Below, one piece after another: positions 45,121 to 55,763 of a DNA stretch of 64,000 nt. The DNA lies in assembly GCF_000382405.1 (NCBI RefSeq), contig NZ_KB908267.1:58150-122149 (forward strand). The letters run 5' to 3'. This stretch comes from Mycobacterium sp. 141. Lineage in GTDB: Bacteria > Actinomycetota > Actinomycetes > Mycobacteriales > Mycobacteriaceae. The translations under genes were made by a program, and so were the position numbers. The number at the start of each line of letters is the position of its first letter. Position 1 is the first letter of the stretch. The notes beneath the pieces are model-generated. The model was not told where the DNA came from. It saw only the letters and a list, made by a program, of their open reading frames with translations, and did no database searches.

Positions 45121-46464
45121 ATGACCGAAACAGCGACCGTCATACAACCCGAAATCGACGGCGCGCGGATCCCGCCCGGTCCGCGAATCCCCGTACTGTT
45201 CCAGGGCGCCGGGTATGCGTTCGCCCGGCGATGGACGGTCAAACGGATATCCCGCCGCTACGGCGACATCTTCACCCTTCGCCTCCCGATGTTCGGCCGC
45301 ACTGTCGTCGTCGCCGAACCGCAACTGGCCAAGCAGCTGTTCCAGGCCAACACCGAAGATGTCGGCAACATCCAGCCCAACCTGAGCCGCATCCTCGGAT
45401 CGGGCTCGGTATTCGCGCTCGACGGCGCCGACCACCGGCGCCGGCGCAAGCTGCTGACGCCGCCGTTCCACGGCAAGAGCATTCGCAACTACGAGGCCAT
45501 CTTCGAAGAGGAAACTCTGCGCGAAGCGGCCAGCTGGCCTGAGGGCAGGGAGTTCGAAACTCTCGAACCGATGATGCGCATCACCCTCAACGCCATCCTG
45601 CGTGCGGTATTCGGCGCCGACGGCGAACAACTCGACGAGTTGCGGCGCATCATCCCGCCCTGGGTGACTCTCGGATCACGGCTCGCGGTGCTGCCCAACC
45701 CGACGCGGGACTACGGCCGGTTCAGCCCATGGGCGCGGCTCGCCGAATACCGCAGCCAGTACGACGTGGTGATCGACCGGCTGATCGAGCGGATCGAATC
45801 CGACCCCGAGTTCGAGCACCGTGACGACATCCTCGCGCTGCTCCTGCGCAGCACCTACGAGGACGGTTCGGCCATGTCCCGCAAGGACATCGGCGACGAG
45901 CTGCTCACGCTGCTGGCTGCCGGGCACGAAACCACGGCGTCCACGCTGGGGTGGGCATTCGAACGCGTCAGCCGTCACCCCGAGGTGCTCGCCGAACTGG
46001 TCGCCGAGGCCGCGACCGACGGCAACGAGTACCGCCAGGCGACCATCCTGGAGATACAGCGGGTTCGCACCGTCATCGATTTCGCCGGCCGCCACATCTA
46101 TGCGCCCGCATTCGAACTCGGTGAGTGGGTGATCCCGCACGGCTATTCGGTCATCGTCGCACTCGCCGTGATTCAGGAACGGCCCGAGGAGTTCCCGGAC
46201 CCGGGCCGGTTCGATCCGCAGCGGTTCGTCGGCAGCCGTCCCGGCCTGGGCTGGATTCCATTCGGCGGCGGCACCCGGCGCTGCGTGGGTGCGGTGTTCG
46301 CCAATGTCGAGATGGACGTCGTGCTGCGAACGGTTTTGCGGCACTTCGTCATCGAAACCACCACGGCACCCGGAGAAAAGGTGCACTCGCGCGGGGTGGC
46401 CTACACCCCGAAGTCAGGCGGTCGGGTCGTCGTACACCGTCGCACCACCCCGCTGGGGCAGTAG
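45121..46464 (+). CDS. cyp138: cytochrome P450, CYP138-like
   Basis: About 447 residues from the ATG at 45121, behind GGAG; an in-frame ATG at 45079 would overlap the operator. I-helix LTLLAAGHETTASTLGWAF, the ExxR helix ILEIQRVRTVIDF, and the heme loop WIPFGGGTRRCVGAVFAN with the axial Cys near residue 388. The order TetR-P450-msrA is as I recall for Rv0135c-cyp138-Rv0137c, which supports the symbol. It is a soluble monooxygenase; its substrate is not established. Confidence 0.88.
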   Translation: MTETATVIQPEIDGARIPPGPRIPVLFQGAGYAFARRWTVKRISRRYGDIFTLRLPMFGRTVVVAEPQLAKQLFQANTEDVGNIQPNLSRILGSGSVFALDGADHRRRRKLLTPPFHGKSIRNYEAIFEEETLREAASWPEGREFETLEPMMRITLNAILRAVFGADGEQLDELRRIIPPWVTLGSRLAVLPNPTRDYGRFSPWARLAEYRSQYDVVIDRLIERIESDPEFEHRDDILALLLRSTYEDGSAMSRKDIGDELLTLLAAGHETTASTLGWAFERVSRHPEVLAELVAEAATDGNEYRQATILEIQRVRTVIDFAGRHIYAPAFELGEWVIPHGYSVIVALAVIQERPEEFPDPGRFDPQRFVGSRPGLGWIPFGGGTRRCVGAVFANVEMDVVLRTVLRHFVIETTTAPGEKVHSRGVAYTPKSGGRVVVHRRTTPLGQ

Positions 46465-46468
46465 CGGT

Positions 46469-46984
46469 TTACTGGCTGGCGGTTTGGCGCTTCGGCAGCT
46501 TCCAGCCCGGCCGCGGGAAGTGGCAGGTGTAGCCGTTGGGGAAGTGCTGCAGGTAATCCTGGTGCTCGGGCTCAGCCTCCCAGAAGTCGACGGCAGGCGT
46601 GACCTCGGTGACCACCTTTCCCGGCCACAGGCCCGAGGCGTCCACGTCGGCGATGGTGTCCAGCGCGACGCGTTTCTGCTCGTCGTCGAGGTAGAAGATC
46701 GCCGACCGGTAGCTGCTGCCGACGTCGTTGCCCTGCCGGTCCTTGGTACTCGGATCGTGAATCTGGAAGAAGAACTCCAGCAGCGCCCGGTAGTCGGTCT
46801 GGGCGGGGTCGTAGACGATCTCGACGGCCTCGGCATGGCCGGGATGGTTGCGGTAGGTGGGGTGATCGTTGCGCCCACCGGTGTAGCCCACCCGCGTCGA
46901 CACCACGCCCGGCTGCTTGCGGATCAGATCCTCCATGCCCCAGAAGCAGCCGCCCGCGAGTATTGCCGTGGAGTAGTTGCTCAT
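46469..46984 (-). CDS. msrA: peptide methionine sulfoxide reductase A
   Basis: About 171 residues from the ATG at 46984. [21 protein letters not shown] holds the catalytic Cys13 in the invariant GCFWG, and [12 protein letters not shown] plus [14 protein letters not shown] are standard MsrA segments. It reduces the S-diastereomer of methionine sulfoxide in proteins. It converges with cyp138 across 4 bp. Confidence 0.95.
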   Translation of the reverse strand: MSNYSTAILAGGCFWGMEDLIRKQPGVVSTRVGYTGGRNDHPTYRNHPGHAEAVEIVYDPAQTDYRALLEFFFQIHDPSTKDRQGNDVGSSYRSAIFYLDDEQKRVALDTIADVDASGLWPGKVVTEVTPAVDFWEAEPEHQDYLQHFPNGYTCHFPRPGWKLPKRQTASQ

Positions 46985-47101
46985 TGCGTTCGCTCCTTCA
47001 ATAGGGTCTTTCGGGCCGGTGGGTCCCATTGTGCTCCGGCGCTACGGTGGGACTCATCTGCATGGCGGTAACCGCAGCTCTTACCGGTTTACTCCTGACG
47101 G

Positions 47102-47115
47102 TAGAACGTGTTCTA
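47102..47115. promoter_or_regulatory. KstR-type palindrome
   Basis: TAGAACGTGTTCTA has arms TAGAAC/GTTCTA around GT and fits the KstR pattern TnnAACnnGTTnnA of mycobacterial cholesterol-catabolism control. It lies between divergent msrA (117 bp away) and the methyltransferase gene (111 bp away). Which gene it controls is inference. Confidence 0.7.
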
Positions 47116-47226
47116 GTTCTTGGGTGGGCAAGACGTTCGGATGTGCCGCCAAGCAAGGCTGAACGCCACGCCGCTGGGCGTTAAACTCTTGTGCACCAAC
47201 CGTATTACCGGATTAGCCTGGCGAGC

Positions 47227-48045
47227 ATGACCGAAAAGCTGAAGGTCGACCTGCGCGGCGCGCCGCAGACCATGCTCGCGACGTTCTACGCCAAGGCGCT
47301 CGATGCCGACCTGCCGAACTCCGTCCTGCATGACACCTGGGCCAAGGGCATCGTCGATCGCATCGACTACGACTGGAGCCAGACCACCATCACGGCTGCG
47401 AACTCACCCGCGGTGACCACCCGTAGTGCGCACTTCGACAAATGGGCCCGCCAGTTCCTCGCAGTGCATCCCGAGGCCGTCGTGCTACACCTGGGCTGCG
47501 GGCTGGACAGCCGGTTCTTCCGGTTGGCGCCCGGGCCGGGTGTCGAGTGGTACGACATCGACTATCCCGACGTCGCGCGGTTACGTACCGAGCTCTACCC
47601 AGCCGTGGAGCACTACCACGTCGTACCCGCCTCTGTCACGGATCCCGTTTGGCTGCAGGATATTCCGACCGGTCGGCCCACATTGATGATCGGCGAGGGG
47701 CTTACCATGTACCTCACCGAACAAGACGGGGTCGCCCTGCTGCGCAGGGTGGTGGACCGATTCTCTTGCGGAGAACTGCAGTTCGACGCATTCAACTGGC
47801 TGGGCGTCAAAGCACAGTGGATGAACGCCGTGGTGCGCCGCTCGGGGGCGCATTTACATTGGGCGATCAACAATCCCGAGAGCATTCTCGATGCCGCCCC
47901 GGGCACCCGGTTGCTGGCCTGGGCGTCACCGTTCGACGACGGTTCATTCGACCACGTGGTCTGGTACTACCGGTGGACCGCGAAGGCGATGGGGATGCTG
48001 TCGGTGTTGCGATACATGGCGCAGTACCACCGCTACGCATTCTGA
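47227..48045 (+). CDS. LCMT/TcmP-type SAM-dependent O-methyltransferase
   Basis: About 272 residues from the ATG at 47227 (MTEKLKVDLRGAPQTML). VVLHLGCGLDSRFFRL is the SAM-binding motif and EWYDIDYPDVARLRTELYP the acidic loop of the leucine carboxyl methyltransferase-like group, followed by LMIGEGLTMYLTEQDGVALL. Mycobacteria have many such enzymes of unknown substrate. A strong terminator follows the stop, and a KstR-type box lies 111 bp upstream. Confidence 0.88.
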   Translation: MTEKLKVDLRGAPQTMLATFYAKALDADLPNSVLHDTWAKGIVDRIDYDWSQTTITAANSPAVTTRSAHFDKWARQFLAVHPEAVVLHLGCGLDSRFFRLAPGPGVEWYDIDYPDVARLRTELYPAVEHYHVVPASVTDPVWLQDIPTGRPTLMIGEGLTMYLTEQDGVALLRRVVDRFSCGELQFDAFNWLGVKAQWMNAVVRRSGAHLHWAINNPESILDAAPGTRLLAWASPFDDGSFDHVVWYYRWTAKAMGMLSVLRYMAQYHRYAF

Positions 48046-48064
48046 GCCCGAGGACGGGCTTTTT
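48045..48064 (+). terminator. intrinsic terminator after the methyltransferase gene
   Basis: AGCCCG and CGGGCT form a 6-bp GC-rich stem around AGGA, followed by TTTT. It begins at the last base of the stop codon. Confidence 0.85.
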
Positions 48065-48098
48065 ACGTAGATAAAGCGTCGGTGCATAACCTGGACAG

Positions 48099-48998
48099 GT
48101 GGTGACCGCCAGTGTGGTGTTCAACGGCCCGGCGAGTCCCGGTCTGACGCTGGTTCCGCTGCGCCGCAGTGCCGGTGACCCGTGCTTTCGCACCAGTGCC
48201 GACGGAGCGATCTGGCGCACGAGCCTCATGCGTACCGGCCCGGTCACCGCACGGATCACCAAGACGGCGCACGACACCGTCGACTGCGAAGTCTGGGGTG
48301 GCGGCACTGCGGAGTTTCTGGATGGGCTGCCGGACCTGCTGGGTGCGGCCGATGACGACAGCGACTTCGATCCGGTGGAGCCGACGATCGCCGAGGCCTA
48401 TCGGCGCACGCCCCATCTGCGGCTGGGCCGCACCGGGCGGGTGCTCGAGGCGCTGATCCCGGCGATCATCGAGCAGCGGGTGTCGGGCATGGACGCCTGG
48501 CGGGCCTGGCGCGCACTGGTCACCCGCTACGGCGCGCCGGCGCCCGGACCCGCGCCGAGCGGGATGCGCGTCGTGCCTGGCGCAGAAGTGTGGCGACGCA
48601 TCCCGTCGTGGGAATTTCATCGGGCCAATGTGGACCCGGGCCGGGCCCGCACCATCGTCGGTTGTGCGCAGCGGGCCGATGCGCTGGAGCGGCTAGCTCC
48701 GGACCGGGCAGTCGCGGGGCTGCGGTCGCTACCGGGAGTAGGGGAGTGGACCGCAGCGGAGACCGTGCAACGCGCGTTCGGTGACCCCGATGCGCTGTCG
48801 GTCGGCGACTACCATCTGGCCAAGGTGGTGGGGTTGAGCCTATTGGGTACGCCGATCGACGATGCGGCCATGGTCGATCTGTTGGAGCCGCTGCGGCCGC
48901 ATCGGCACCGGGCGGTGCGATTGCTGGAAGCCAGTGGGCTGGCGGTCAATCCGCGTCGTGGGGCCCGCCAGGCGATACCGAATCTGCGGGCCCTATGA
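48099..48998 (+). CDS. AlkA-like DNA-3-methyladenine glycosylase (HhH-GPD)
   Basis: A 299-residue helix-hairpin-helix glycosylase. ALIPAIIEQRVSGMDAWRAW is the conserved helix before the catalytic module, and LRSLPGVGEWTAAETVQRAF followed by ALSVGDYHLAKVVG provides the HhH and the catalytic Asp. It removes alkylated bases in base-excision repair. It is somewhat longer at the N-terminus than minimal HhH enzymes, with a domain (VVFNGPASPGLTLVPLRR) like that of actinobacterial AlkA-type proteins. Start GTG at 48099 or the next GTG. Confidence 0.87.
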   Translation: MVTASVVFNGPASPGLTLVPLRRSAGDPCFRTSADGAIWRTSLMRTGPVTARITKTAHDTVDCEVWGGGTAEFLDGLPDLLGAADDDSDFDPVEPTIAEAYRRTPHLRLGRTGRVLEALIPAIIEQRVSGMDAWRAWRALVTRYGAPAPGPAPSGMRVVPGAEVWRRIPSWEFHRANVDPGRARTIVGCAQRADALERLAPDRAVAGLRSLPGVGEWTAAETVQRAFGDPDALSVGDYHLAKVVGLSLLGTPIDDAAMVDLLEPLRPHRHRAVRLLEASGLAVNPRRGARQAIPNLRAL

Positions 48999-49078
48999 GT
49001 CGAAGGCAAGCGTACCGAACACGACGAAAAATACTGGGCTGTGCGGTAATCCGAACATTGTATTGGCAGTCCCAGCGC

Positions 49079-49298
49079 ATGACGCAGCAAAACCGTTGGT
49101 AGGCAAGCGAGTTACGATCTGATCGCGGTTCCGGTGGCGGCCGGCATGCCGGCTCCGATCGGATTCGTGATGCCGATGCCTGTTGGAGCGGTCGTGATGT
49201 CGATGTCTAATAGCGTGGTCACGCTCAACGCGCAGCTGCTGCGCCGGCTCGATCTGTGGCCTGAAACGGGTCGTAAAGGCTATTCCAGCGGGGCATGA
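49079..49298 (+). pseudogene. relic of the C-terminus of a heavy-metal P-type ATPase
   Basis: From 49101 the frame reads QASYDLIAVPVAAGMPAPIG, then FVMPMPVGAVVMSMS and VVTLNAQLLRRLDL before a TGA at 49296-49298. This is the last membrane hairpin and tail of copper/heavy-metal P1B-type ATPases (typically YNxIAVPLAAG ... GFVLPMxVGAxLMSxSTxxVALNAQLLRRLDL). Just upstream, in another frame, MTQQNRW resembles the preceding QNLWW segment, so a frameshift lies near 49100. No ATPase catalytic domain remains upstream; the glycosylase gene ends at 48998. Only a 3' fragment survives. Confidence 0.7.
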
Positions 49299-49345
49299 GC
49301 AAAATCTAAGAATCTGACCAGGCTTTTCTGCAAACATAATACTTC

Positions 49346-49363
49346 GTATAACGACTGTATAAC
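49346..49363. repeat. 7-bp direct repeat with 11-bp period inside an inverted repeat
   Basis: GTATAAC at 49346-49352 and 49357-49363 are one helical turn apart. ACTTCG (49341-49346) and CGAAGT (49371-49376) flank them as an inverted pair. The layout resembles a regulator or recombinase binding site in an AT-rich stretch. Confidence 0.45.
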
Positions 49364-49535
49364 ACCATTGCGAAGTCAATACAGCAAATATAAATAGCTG
49401 GGTGTCGGGTCTTGAGGTGGTCGGTGCAGTCCTGGAAGTAGTTTGGCTGAGCATTGGAATCCAAAGCGGGGCAAGGTGTTTCCGGAAGTCTGTACATTGG
49501 TAGGCAGAGTGGAACGAGCCGAGTGGGCGATATGG

Positions 49536-49554
49536 TTAGGCTTAGCTAAGTTGG
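49536..49554. promoter_or_regulatory. IdeR-box-like sequence upstream of gltB
   Basis: TTAGGCTTAGCTAAGTTGG matches 12 of 19 positions of the IdeR consensus and contains the perfect palindrome CTTAGCTAAG. It lies about 155 bp upstream of the gltB start. The match is weaker than that of the irtA box. Confidence 0.4.
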
Positions 49555-49708
49555 CATGTCAGACGGTATCTGCCCTATCGTTTTGTCCACTTATGGTTGT
49601 CCACTTGGTGTGTCGGACATAGCCGTCGTTCAGCGGTGCACGAACGGCCTCCCCCGCCGAGTGGCTGACGCCAGCTTGTAAAAGAGCGTGGTTGGAGGGC
49701 AAGTGGTA

Positions 49709-52700
49709 ATGACGCCCAATAAGGTCGGGTTGTACAACTCCGCGTACGAACATGACGCCTGCGGCGTCGCGATGGTCGCCGATATGCACGGCCGTCGCAG
49801 TCGCGACATTGTGGACAAGGCGATCACCGCGCTGCTGAACCTGGAGCACCGTGGTGCTGCGGGCGCGGAACCCAATACCGGCGACGGCGCAGGCATCCTC
49901 CTTCAGGTACCTGACGAGTTCCTGCGCGCTGTCTGTAAGGAACAAGAAGACTTCGAGCTTCCGCCCGAGGGCAGCTACGCCACCGGCATCGCCTTCCTCC
50001 CACAGTCCTCGCGCGACGCCAAGCTGGCGTGCGAGGCCGTCGAGAAGATCGTCGAGGCCGAGGGTCTGAAGCTGCTGGGCTGGCGCGATGTCCCGCACGA
50101 TGATTCCTCGCTGGGCGCACTGGCCCGCGATGCCCTGCCGACGCTGCGTCAGGTCTTCATCGGCGGCGCCGAAGGCATGGAGCTGGAACGCCGTGCCTAC
50201 GTCATCCGCAAGCGCGCCGAACACGAACTCGGCACCAAGGGCCCCGGCCAGGACGGCCCCGGCCGCGAGACCGTGTACTTCCCGAGCCTTTCGGCCAAGA
50301 CGATCGTCTACAAGGGCATGTTGACCACGCCGCAGCTGCGAGCGTTCTATTTGGACCTCCAGGACAAACGGCTGACCAGCGCGCTGGGCATCGTGCACTC
50401 CCGGTTCTCCACCAACACCTTCCCGTCGTGGCCGCTGGCACATCCGTTCCGCCGCATCGCTCACAACGGTGAGATCAACACTGTCACCGGCAACGAGAAC
50501 TGGATGCGGGCCCGCGAGGCGCTCATCCATACCGACGTGTTCGGGTACCACAACGACCTGAACAAGATCTTCCCGGTGTGCACTCCGGGCGCCTCGGATA
50601 CGGCCCGGTTCGACGAGGTCCTCGAACTGCTGCACCTGGGCGGGCGTCCCCTGCACCATGCGGTGCTGATGATGATTCCCGAGGCCTGGGAACGCAATAC
50701 CGACATGGACCCGGCCCGCCGGGCCTTTTATCAGTACCACGCTTCGCTCATGGAGCCGTGGGACGGTCCGGCGTCGGTCTGCTTCACCGACGGCACCGTC
50801 GTCGGCGCCGTGCTCGACCGCAACGGGCTGCGGCCGTCGCGTATCTGGGTGACCAACGACGGTTTGGTCGTCATGGCATCCGAGGCCGGAGTGTTGGATC
50901 TGGATCCCTCGACCGTGGTGCAGAAGATGCGCCTTCAGCCCGGCCGGATGTTCTTGGTCGACACCGCGCAGGGCCGCATCGTCTCCGACGAGGAGATCAA
51001 GGCCGAGCTGGCCGCCGAACACCCCTACCGGGAGTGGCTGGACGCCGGGCTGTTCCACATCGACGAGCTGCCGCAGGGCAAGTACGTCAAGATGCCGCAC
51101 CATCGGGTGGTCCAGCGCCAGCAGGCGTTCGGTTACACCTACGAAGAGCTGAACCTGCTGATCGCGCCCATGGCGCGTACCGGCGCTGAAGCGCTCGGGT
51201 CGATGGGCACCGACACGCCGATGGCTGTGCTGTCGCAGCGGCCCCGGATGCTGTTCGACTACTTCCAGCAGCTGTTCGCCCAGGTGACCAACCCGCCGCT
51301 GGACGCCATCCGCGAAGAGGTGGTCACCAGCCTGCAGGGCGCCATCGGTCCCGAGGGTGACCTGCTCAACCCCGACGAGAACTCGTGCCGGCAGATCGTG
51401 CTGCCGCAGCCGATCCTGCGTAACGCCGAGCTGTCGAAGCTCGTCGACGTCGACCCCGACCACGAGATCCGCGGCCGTAAGCACGGCATGCGGGCCGCGG
51501 TGGTGAACTGCCTGTACCCGGTGGCCGACGGCGGTGCCGGCCTGCGCCGGGCGCTGGAGGACGTACGCACCAAGGTGTCGCAGGCGATCCGCAACGGAGC
51601 CCGCATCATCGTGCTCTCCGACCGCGAATCAAACGAGTGGCTGGCACCGATTCCGTCGCTGCTGGCCGTCTCTGCCGTCCACCATCACCTGGTCCGGGAA
51701 CGCAGCCGGACCCAGGTCGGGCTTGTGGTCGAATGCGGCGACGCCCGCGAGGTGCACCACATGGCCATGCTGTGTGGTTTCGGTGCGGCAGCGATCAACC
51801 CGTACATGGCCTTCGAATCGATCGAGGACATGATCGACCGCGGCATCATCACCGGGCTGACCAGTGATCAGGCCAAGGCCAACTACGTGAAGGCCGCAGG
51901 CAAGGGTGTGCTCAAGGTGATGTCGAAGATGGGCATCTCCACTCTGGCTTCCTACACCGGTGCCCAGCTGTTCCAGGCGGTCGGCATCGGCCGGCGGGTG
52001 CTCGACGAGTACTTCACCGGATTGCACTGCCCCACAGGCGGTATCGGCCTCGATGACATCGCATCCGAGGTGGCCGCGCGGCACGAGCTGGCGTACCTGG
52101 ACCGGCCCGACGAGTGGGCACACCGCGAACTGGAGGTCGGCGGCGAGTACCAGTGGCGCCGCGAGGGTGAGTACCACCTGTTCAATCCGGACACGGTGTT
52201 CAAGCTGCAGCACTCGACCCGCACCGGGCAGTACTCGGTCTTCAAGGAGTACACCAAGCTGGTCGACGACCAGAGCGAGCGGATAGCTTCGCTGCGCGGT
52301 CTGTTGAAGTTCAAAGACGGTGTACGCACGTCGATTTCGATCAACGAGGTAGAGCCAGCCAGCGAGATCGTCAAGCGGTTCTCCACCGGTGCGATGAGCT
52401 ACGGATCGATATCGGCCGAGGCCCACGAGACGCTGGCCATCGCGATGAACCGGCTCGGTGGCCGGTCCAACTCGGGTGAAGGTGGCGAGAGTGTCGACCG
52501 CTTCGAGCCCGACGCCAACGGTGACTGGCGCCGCAGCGCCATCAAGCAGGTGGCGTCCGCCCGGTTCGGCGTGACCAGTCACTACCTGACCAACTGCACC
52601 GACATCCAGATCAAGATGGCCCAGGGCGCCAAGCCCGGTGAGGGCGGGCAGCTTCCGGCGCACAAGGTGTACCCGTGGGTGGCCGAGGTACGGCATTCGA

Positions 52701-54304
52701 CACCGGGCGTCGGGCTCATCTCGCCGCCGCCGCACCACGACATCTACTCGATCGAGGATCTCGCGCAGCTGATCCACGACCTGAAGAACGCCAACCCGGC
52801 AGCGCGCATCCACGTCAAGCTGGTGAGTGAGAACGGCGTCGGAACCGTCGCCGCGGGTGTTTCAAAGGCGCACGCGGACGTGGTGCTCATCTCCGGGCAC
52901 GACGGCGGCACGGGTGCCACCCCACTGACTTCGCAGAAGCATGCGGGCGCACCCTGGGAGCTGGGTCTTGCCGAGACACAGCAGACGCTGCTGTTGAACG
53001 GGCTTCGCGACCGGATCGTGGTGCAGGTGGACGGTCAGCTCAAGACGGGCCGTGACGTGGTCGTCGCCGCGCTGCTGGGCGCCGAGGAGTTCGGCTTCGC
53101 CACCGCTCCGCTGGTGGTGTCGGGTTGCATCATGATGCGGGTCTGCCACCTCGACACCTGTCCGGTGGGCGTGGCGACCCAGAACCCGGCGCTGCGCGAG
53201 CGCTTCAACGGCAAGCCCGAGTTCGTCGAGAACTTCTTCATGTTCATCGCCGAGGAAGTCCGTGAACTCATGGCCCAGTTGGGCTTCCGTACGGTCAACG
53301 AGATGGTCGGCCAGGTCGACATGCTGGACACCAGCCGCGCCGGGGAGCACTGGAAGGCGCACAAGCTAGACCTGTCGCCGGTGCTGTACGAGCCGGAATC
53401 GGCCTTCATGAATCAGGACCTGTACTGCAGTTCACGCCAAGACCACGGTCTGGACAAGGCGCTTGATCAGCAACTCATCGTGCAGAGCCGTGAAGCACTG
53501 GACACGGGTACGCCGGTTCGTTTCTCGACCAAGATCGCCAACGTCAACCGCACCGTCGGCACCATGCTGGGCCACGAGGTCACCAAAGCCTATGGCGAGC
53601 AGGGGCTTCCGGACGGGACCATCGACATCACGTTCGACGGCTCCGCAGGTAACAGCTTCGGCGCGTTCGTGCCGCGCGGCATTACGCTCCGGGTGTACGG
53701 CGACGCCAACGACTATGTCGGCAAGGGCCTTTCGGGTGGACGCATCGTGGTGCGGCCCTCCGACAATGCGCCGGCCGATTACATTGCCGAGAACAACATC
53801 ATCGGCGGCAACGTGATCCTGTTCGGCGCCACCAGTGGCCAGGCCTTCCTGCGCGGTGTGGTGGGCGAGCGGTTCGCCGTCCGTAACTCGGGTGCGCACG
53901 CTGTCGTGGAGGGCGTGGGCGACCACGGCTGCGAGTACATGACCGGCGGCAAGGTGGTGATCCTCGGTGCCACCGGACGCAACTTCGCCGCGGGCATGTC
54001 CGGTGGCGTGGCTTATGTGTACGACCCGGTCGGTGCGTTTCCGCCGAACGTGAATACGGAGATGGTCGATCTTGACGGTTTGGACGGCGCCGACCGCGAA
54101 TGGCTGCGCGGCATGATCACCGCGCACGTCGATGCGACGGATTCAGCTGTGGGACAGCGGATTTTGGTCGACTGGGATGGTGAGGCGGAGAACTTCGTGA
54201 AGGTGATGCCGCGGGATTACAAGCGGGTGTTGGCGGCGATCGCCGAGGCTGAGGCTACCGGTTCCGATGTCAACGAATCGATCATGGCGGCGGCTCGTGG
54301 CTGA
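49709..54304 (+). CDS. gltB: glutamate synthase (NADPH) large subunit
   Basis: About 1531 residues from the ATG at 49709, with GGAGGG nine bases upstream. Cys18 ([15 protein letters not shown]) becomes the N-terminal nucleophile of the glutaminase domain after processing. The synthase domain carries FMN-binding [22 protein letters not shown] and the 3Fe-4S cysteines [20 protein letters not shown]. The C-terminal beta-helix ([20 protein letters not shown] ... GGRIVVRP) is complete. With GltD it makes glutamate from glutamine and 2-oxoglutarate. It overlaps gltD by 8 bp. Confidence 0.97.
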   Translation: MTPNKVGLYNSAYEHDACGVAMVADMHGRRSRDIVDKAITALLNLEHRGAAGAEPNTGDGAGILLQVPDEFLRAVCKEQEDFELPPEGSYATGIAFLPQSSRDAKLACEAVEKIVEAEGLKLLGWRDVPHDDSSLGALARDALPTLRQVFIGGAEGMELERRAYVIRKRAEHELGTKGPGQDGPGRETVYFPSLSAKTIVYKGMLTTPQLRAFYLDLQDKRLTSALGIVHSRFSTNTFPSWPLAHPFRRIAHNGEINTVTGNENWMRAREALIHTDVFGYHNDLNKIFPVCTPGASDTARFDEVLELLHLGGRPLHHAVLMMIPEAWERNTDMDPARRAFYQYHASLMEPWDGPASVCFTDGTVVGAVLDRNGLRPSRIWVTNDGLVVMASEAGVLDLDPSTVVQKMRLQPGRMFLVDTAQGRIVSDEEIKAELAAEHPYREWLDAGLFHIDELPQGKYVKMPHHRVVQRQQAFGYTYEELNLLIAPMARTGAEALGSMGTDTPMAVLSQRPRMLFDYFQQLFAQVTNPPLDAIREEVVTSLQGAIGPEGDLLNPDENSCRQIVLPQPILRNAELSKLVDVDPDHEIRGRKHGMRAAVVNCLYPVADGGAGLRRALEDVRTKVSQAIRNGARIIVLSDRESNEWLAPIPSLLAVSAVHHHLVRERSRTQVGLVVECGDAREVHHMAMLCGFGAAAINPYMAFESIEDMIDRGIITGLTSDQAKANYVKAAGKGVLKVMSKMGISTLASYTGAQLFQAVGIGRRVLDEYFTGLHCPTGGIGLDDIASEVAARHELAYLDRPDEWAHRELEVGGEYQWRREGEYHLFNPDTVFKLQHSTRTGQYSVFKEYTKLVDDQSERIASLRGLLKFKDGVRTSISINEVEPASEIVKRFSTGAMSYGSISAEAHETLAIAMNRLGGRSNSGEGGESVDRFEPDANGDWRRSAIKQVASARFGVTSHYLTNCTDIQIKMAQGAKPGEGGQLPAHKVYPWVAEVRHSTPGVGLISPPPHHDIYSIEDLAQLIHDLKNANPAARIHVKLVSENGVGTVAAGVSKAHADVVLISGHDGGTGATPLTSQKHAGAPWELGLAETQQTLLLNGLRDRIVVQVDGQLKTGRDVVVAALLGAEEFGFATAPLVVSGCIMMRVCHLDTCPVGVATQNPALRERFNGKPEFVENFFMFIAEEVRELMAQLGFRTVNEMVGQVDMLDTSRAGEHWKAHKLDLSPVLYEPESAFMNQDLYCSSRQDHGLDKALDQQLIVQSREALDTGTPVRFSTKIANVNRTVGTMLGHEVTKAYGEQGLPDGTIDITFDGSAGNSFGAFVPRGITLRVYGDANDYVGKGLSGGRIVVRPSDNAPADYIAENNIIGGNVILFGATSGQAFLRGVVGERFAVRNSGAHAVVEGVGDHGCEYMTGGKVVILGATGRNFAAGMSGGVAYVYDPVGAFPPNVNTEMVDLDGLDGADREWLRGMITAHVDATDSAVGQRILVDWDGEAENFVKVMPRDYKRVLAAIAEAEATGSDVNESIMAAARG

Positions 54305-55763
54305 TCCGAGCGGTTTCCTCAAGCACACCACCCGCGAACTCCCGGCCCGCCGGCCAGTGTCACTGCGGTTGAAGGACTGGAAAGAGGTCTACGAAGACTT
54401 CTCCCACGACGCTCTGCAGGTGCAGGCATCACGTTGTATGGACTGCGGTATCCCGTTCTGCCACAACGGCTGCCCGCTGGGCAATCTGATCCCGGAGTGG
54501 AACGACATGGTGTTCCGGGGCCGGTGGCGTGACGCGATCGAGCGGTTGCACGCGACCAACAACTTCCCGGAGTTCACCGGCCGGCTGTGCCCGGCGCCCT
54601 GTGAGGCGTCGTGCGTGCTGGGGATCAACCAGGATCCGGTGACCATCAAGCAGGTCGAGGTCGAGATCATCGACAACGCCTTCGAGCAGGGCTGGGTCAA
54701 ACCACTGCCGCCGGATGTGTTGAGCGGCAAGAAGGTTGCGGTTGTCGGATCCGGGCCCGCTGGCCTGGCCGCGGCTCAGCAGCTGACCCGCGCCGGGCAT
54801 GACGTCACGGTGTTCGAGCGCGCCGACCGTATCGGCGGTCTGCTGCGCTACGGCATTCCCGAGTTCAAGATGGAGAAGCGCCACATCGACCGCCGGCTCG
54901 AGCAGATGACGGCCGAGGGCACCAAGTTCCGCGCGGGCGTCAACGTCGGCGTGGACCTCACAGTCGAGCAGCTGCGTGAAGACTTCGACGCTGTGGTGCT
55001 CGCGGGCGGTGCAACCGCGTGGCGCGACCTGCCGATCCCGGGCCGTGAACTCGACGGCATTCACCAGGCCATGGAATACCTGCCGTGGGCCAACCGGGTC
55101 CAGCAGGGCGACGATGTGCTGGGTCCCGACGGCGAACCGCCCATCACCGCCAAGGGCAAGAAGGTCGTCATCATCGGCGGCGGCGACACCGGCGCGGACT
55201 GCCTGGGCACCGCACACCGGCAAGGTGCGGCCAGCATCCACCAGTTCGAGATCATGCCGCGGCCACCCGAGGCCCGCGCAGAATCGACCCCGTGGCCGAC
55301 TTACCCGCTGATGTTCCGGGTGTCCTCGGCGCACGAAGAGGGCGGTGAGCGGGTGTTTTCGGTGAACACCGAGCAGTTCGTCGGCGGCGACGGGCGGGTG
55401 ACTTCGCTCAAGGTGCACGAGGTCGTCATGAACGCGGGTAAGTTCGAGAAGGTCGACGGCTCGGACTTCGAGCTGGACGCCGACATCGTGTTCCTGGCAA
55501 TGGGTTTCGTAGGCCCCGAGCGTGAGGGCCTGCTGACCGAGCTGGGTGTCGAGCTGACCGACCGTGGAAACGTGGCGCGTGACAAGGACTTCCAGACCAC
55601 CGAGCCGGGCGTGTTCGTCGCCGGCGACATGGGCCGTGGGCAGTCTCTGATCGTGTGGGCGATCGCCGAGGGTCGCGCTGCAGCGGCCGGTGTCGACCGC
55701 TACCTGATGGGTCACACTGCGCTGCCGGTGCCGATTGGGCCGACCGCCGCTCCGCAGCGATGA
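54297..55763 (+). CDS. gltD: glutamate synthase small subunit
   Basis: 488 residues from the GTG at 54297, overlapping the end of gltB. Two cysteine clusters near the N-terminus ([19 protein letters not shown] and [17 protein letters not shown]) bind 4Fe-4S centres. [18 protein letters not shown] binds FAD and [18 protein letters not shown] binds [27 protein letters not shown] is the final FAD motif. It passes electrons from NADPH to GltB. Confidence 0.97.
   Translation: MADPSGFLKHTTRELPARRPVSLRLKDWKEVYEDFSHDALQVQASRCMDCGIPFCHNGCPLGNLIPEWNDMVFRGRWRDAIERLHATNNFPEFTGRLCPAPCEASCVLGINQDPVTIKQVEVEIIDNAFEQGWVKPLPPDVLSGKKVAVVGSGPAGLAAAQQLTRAGHDVTVFERADRIGGLLRYGIPEFKMEKRHIDRRLEQMTAEGTKFRAGVNVGVDLTVEQLREDFDAVVLAGGATAWRDLPIPGRELDGIHQAMEYLPWANRVQQGDDVLGPDGEPPITAKGKKVVIIGGGDTGADCLGTAHRQGAASIHQFEIMPRPPEARAESTPWPTYPLMFRVSSAHEEGGERVFSVNTEQFVGGDGRVTSLKVHEVVMNAGKFEKVDGSDFELDADIVFLAMGFVGPEREGLLTELGVELTDRGNVARDKDFQTTEPGVFVAGDMGRGQSLIVWAIAEGRAAAAGVDRYLMGHTALPVPIGPTAAPQR

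Larger units (their letters stand above)
49299..49708. other. AT-richer spacer upstream of gltB
   Basis: About 410 bp without a convincing gene. 49300-49400 is markedly AT-rich for this window (TATAAATA-like runs). It holds a helically phased repeat, an IdeR-box-like sequence and a direct repeat TTGTCCACTT (49583-49592 and 49597-49606). The gltB promoter should lie in its right half. Confidence 0.6.

Noticed and set aside
49338..49350. ACTTCGTATA identical to ten bases of a loxP arm
   Set aside because: The opposite arm and the 8-bp spacer are absent, and no Cre-type recombinase gene is present.
48993..49454. A minus-strand frame across the spacer upstream of gltB
   Set aside because: It overlaps the P-type ATPase relic and has His/Arg-rich, low-complexity translation with no motif.
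49559..51484. A 641-codon open frame on the minus strand opposite gltB, and similar long frames opposite irtB and gltD
   Set aside because: They mirror well-recognised genes in GC-rich DNA, have low-complexity His/Arg/Gly-rich translations and show no family motifs.
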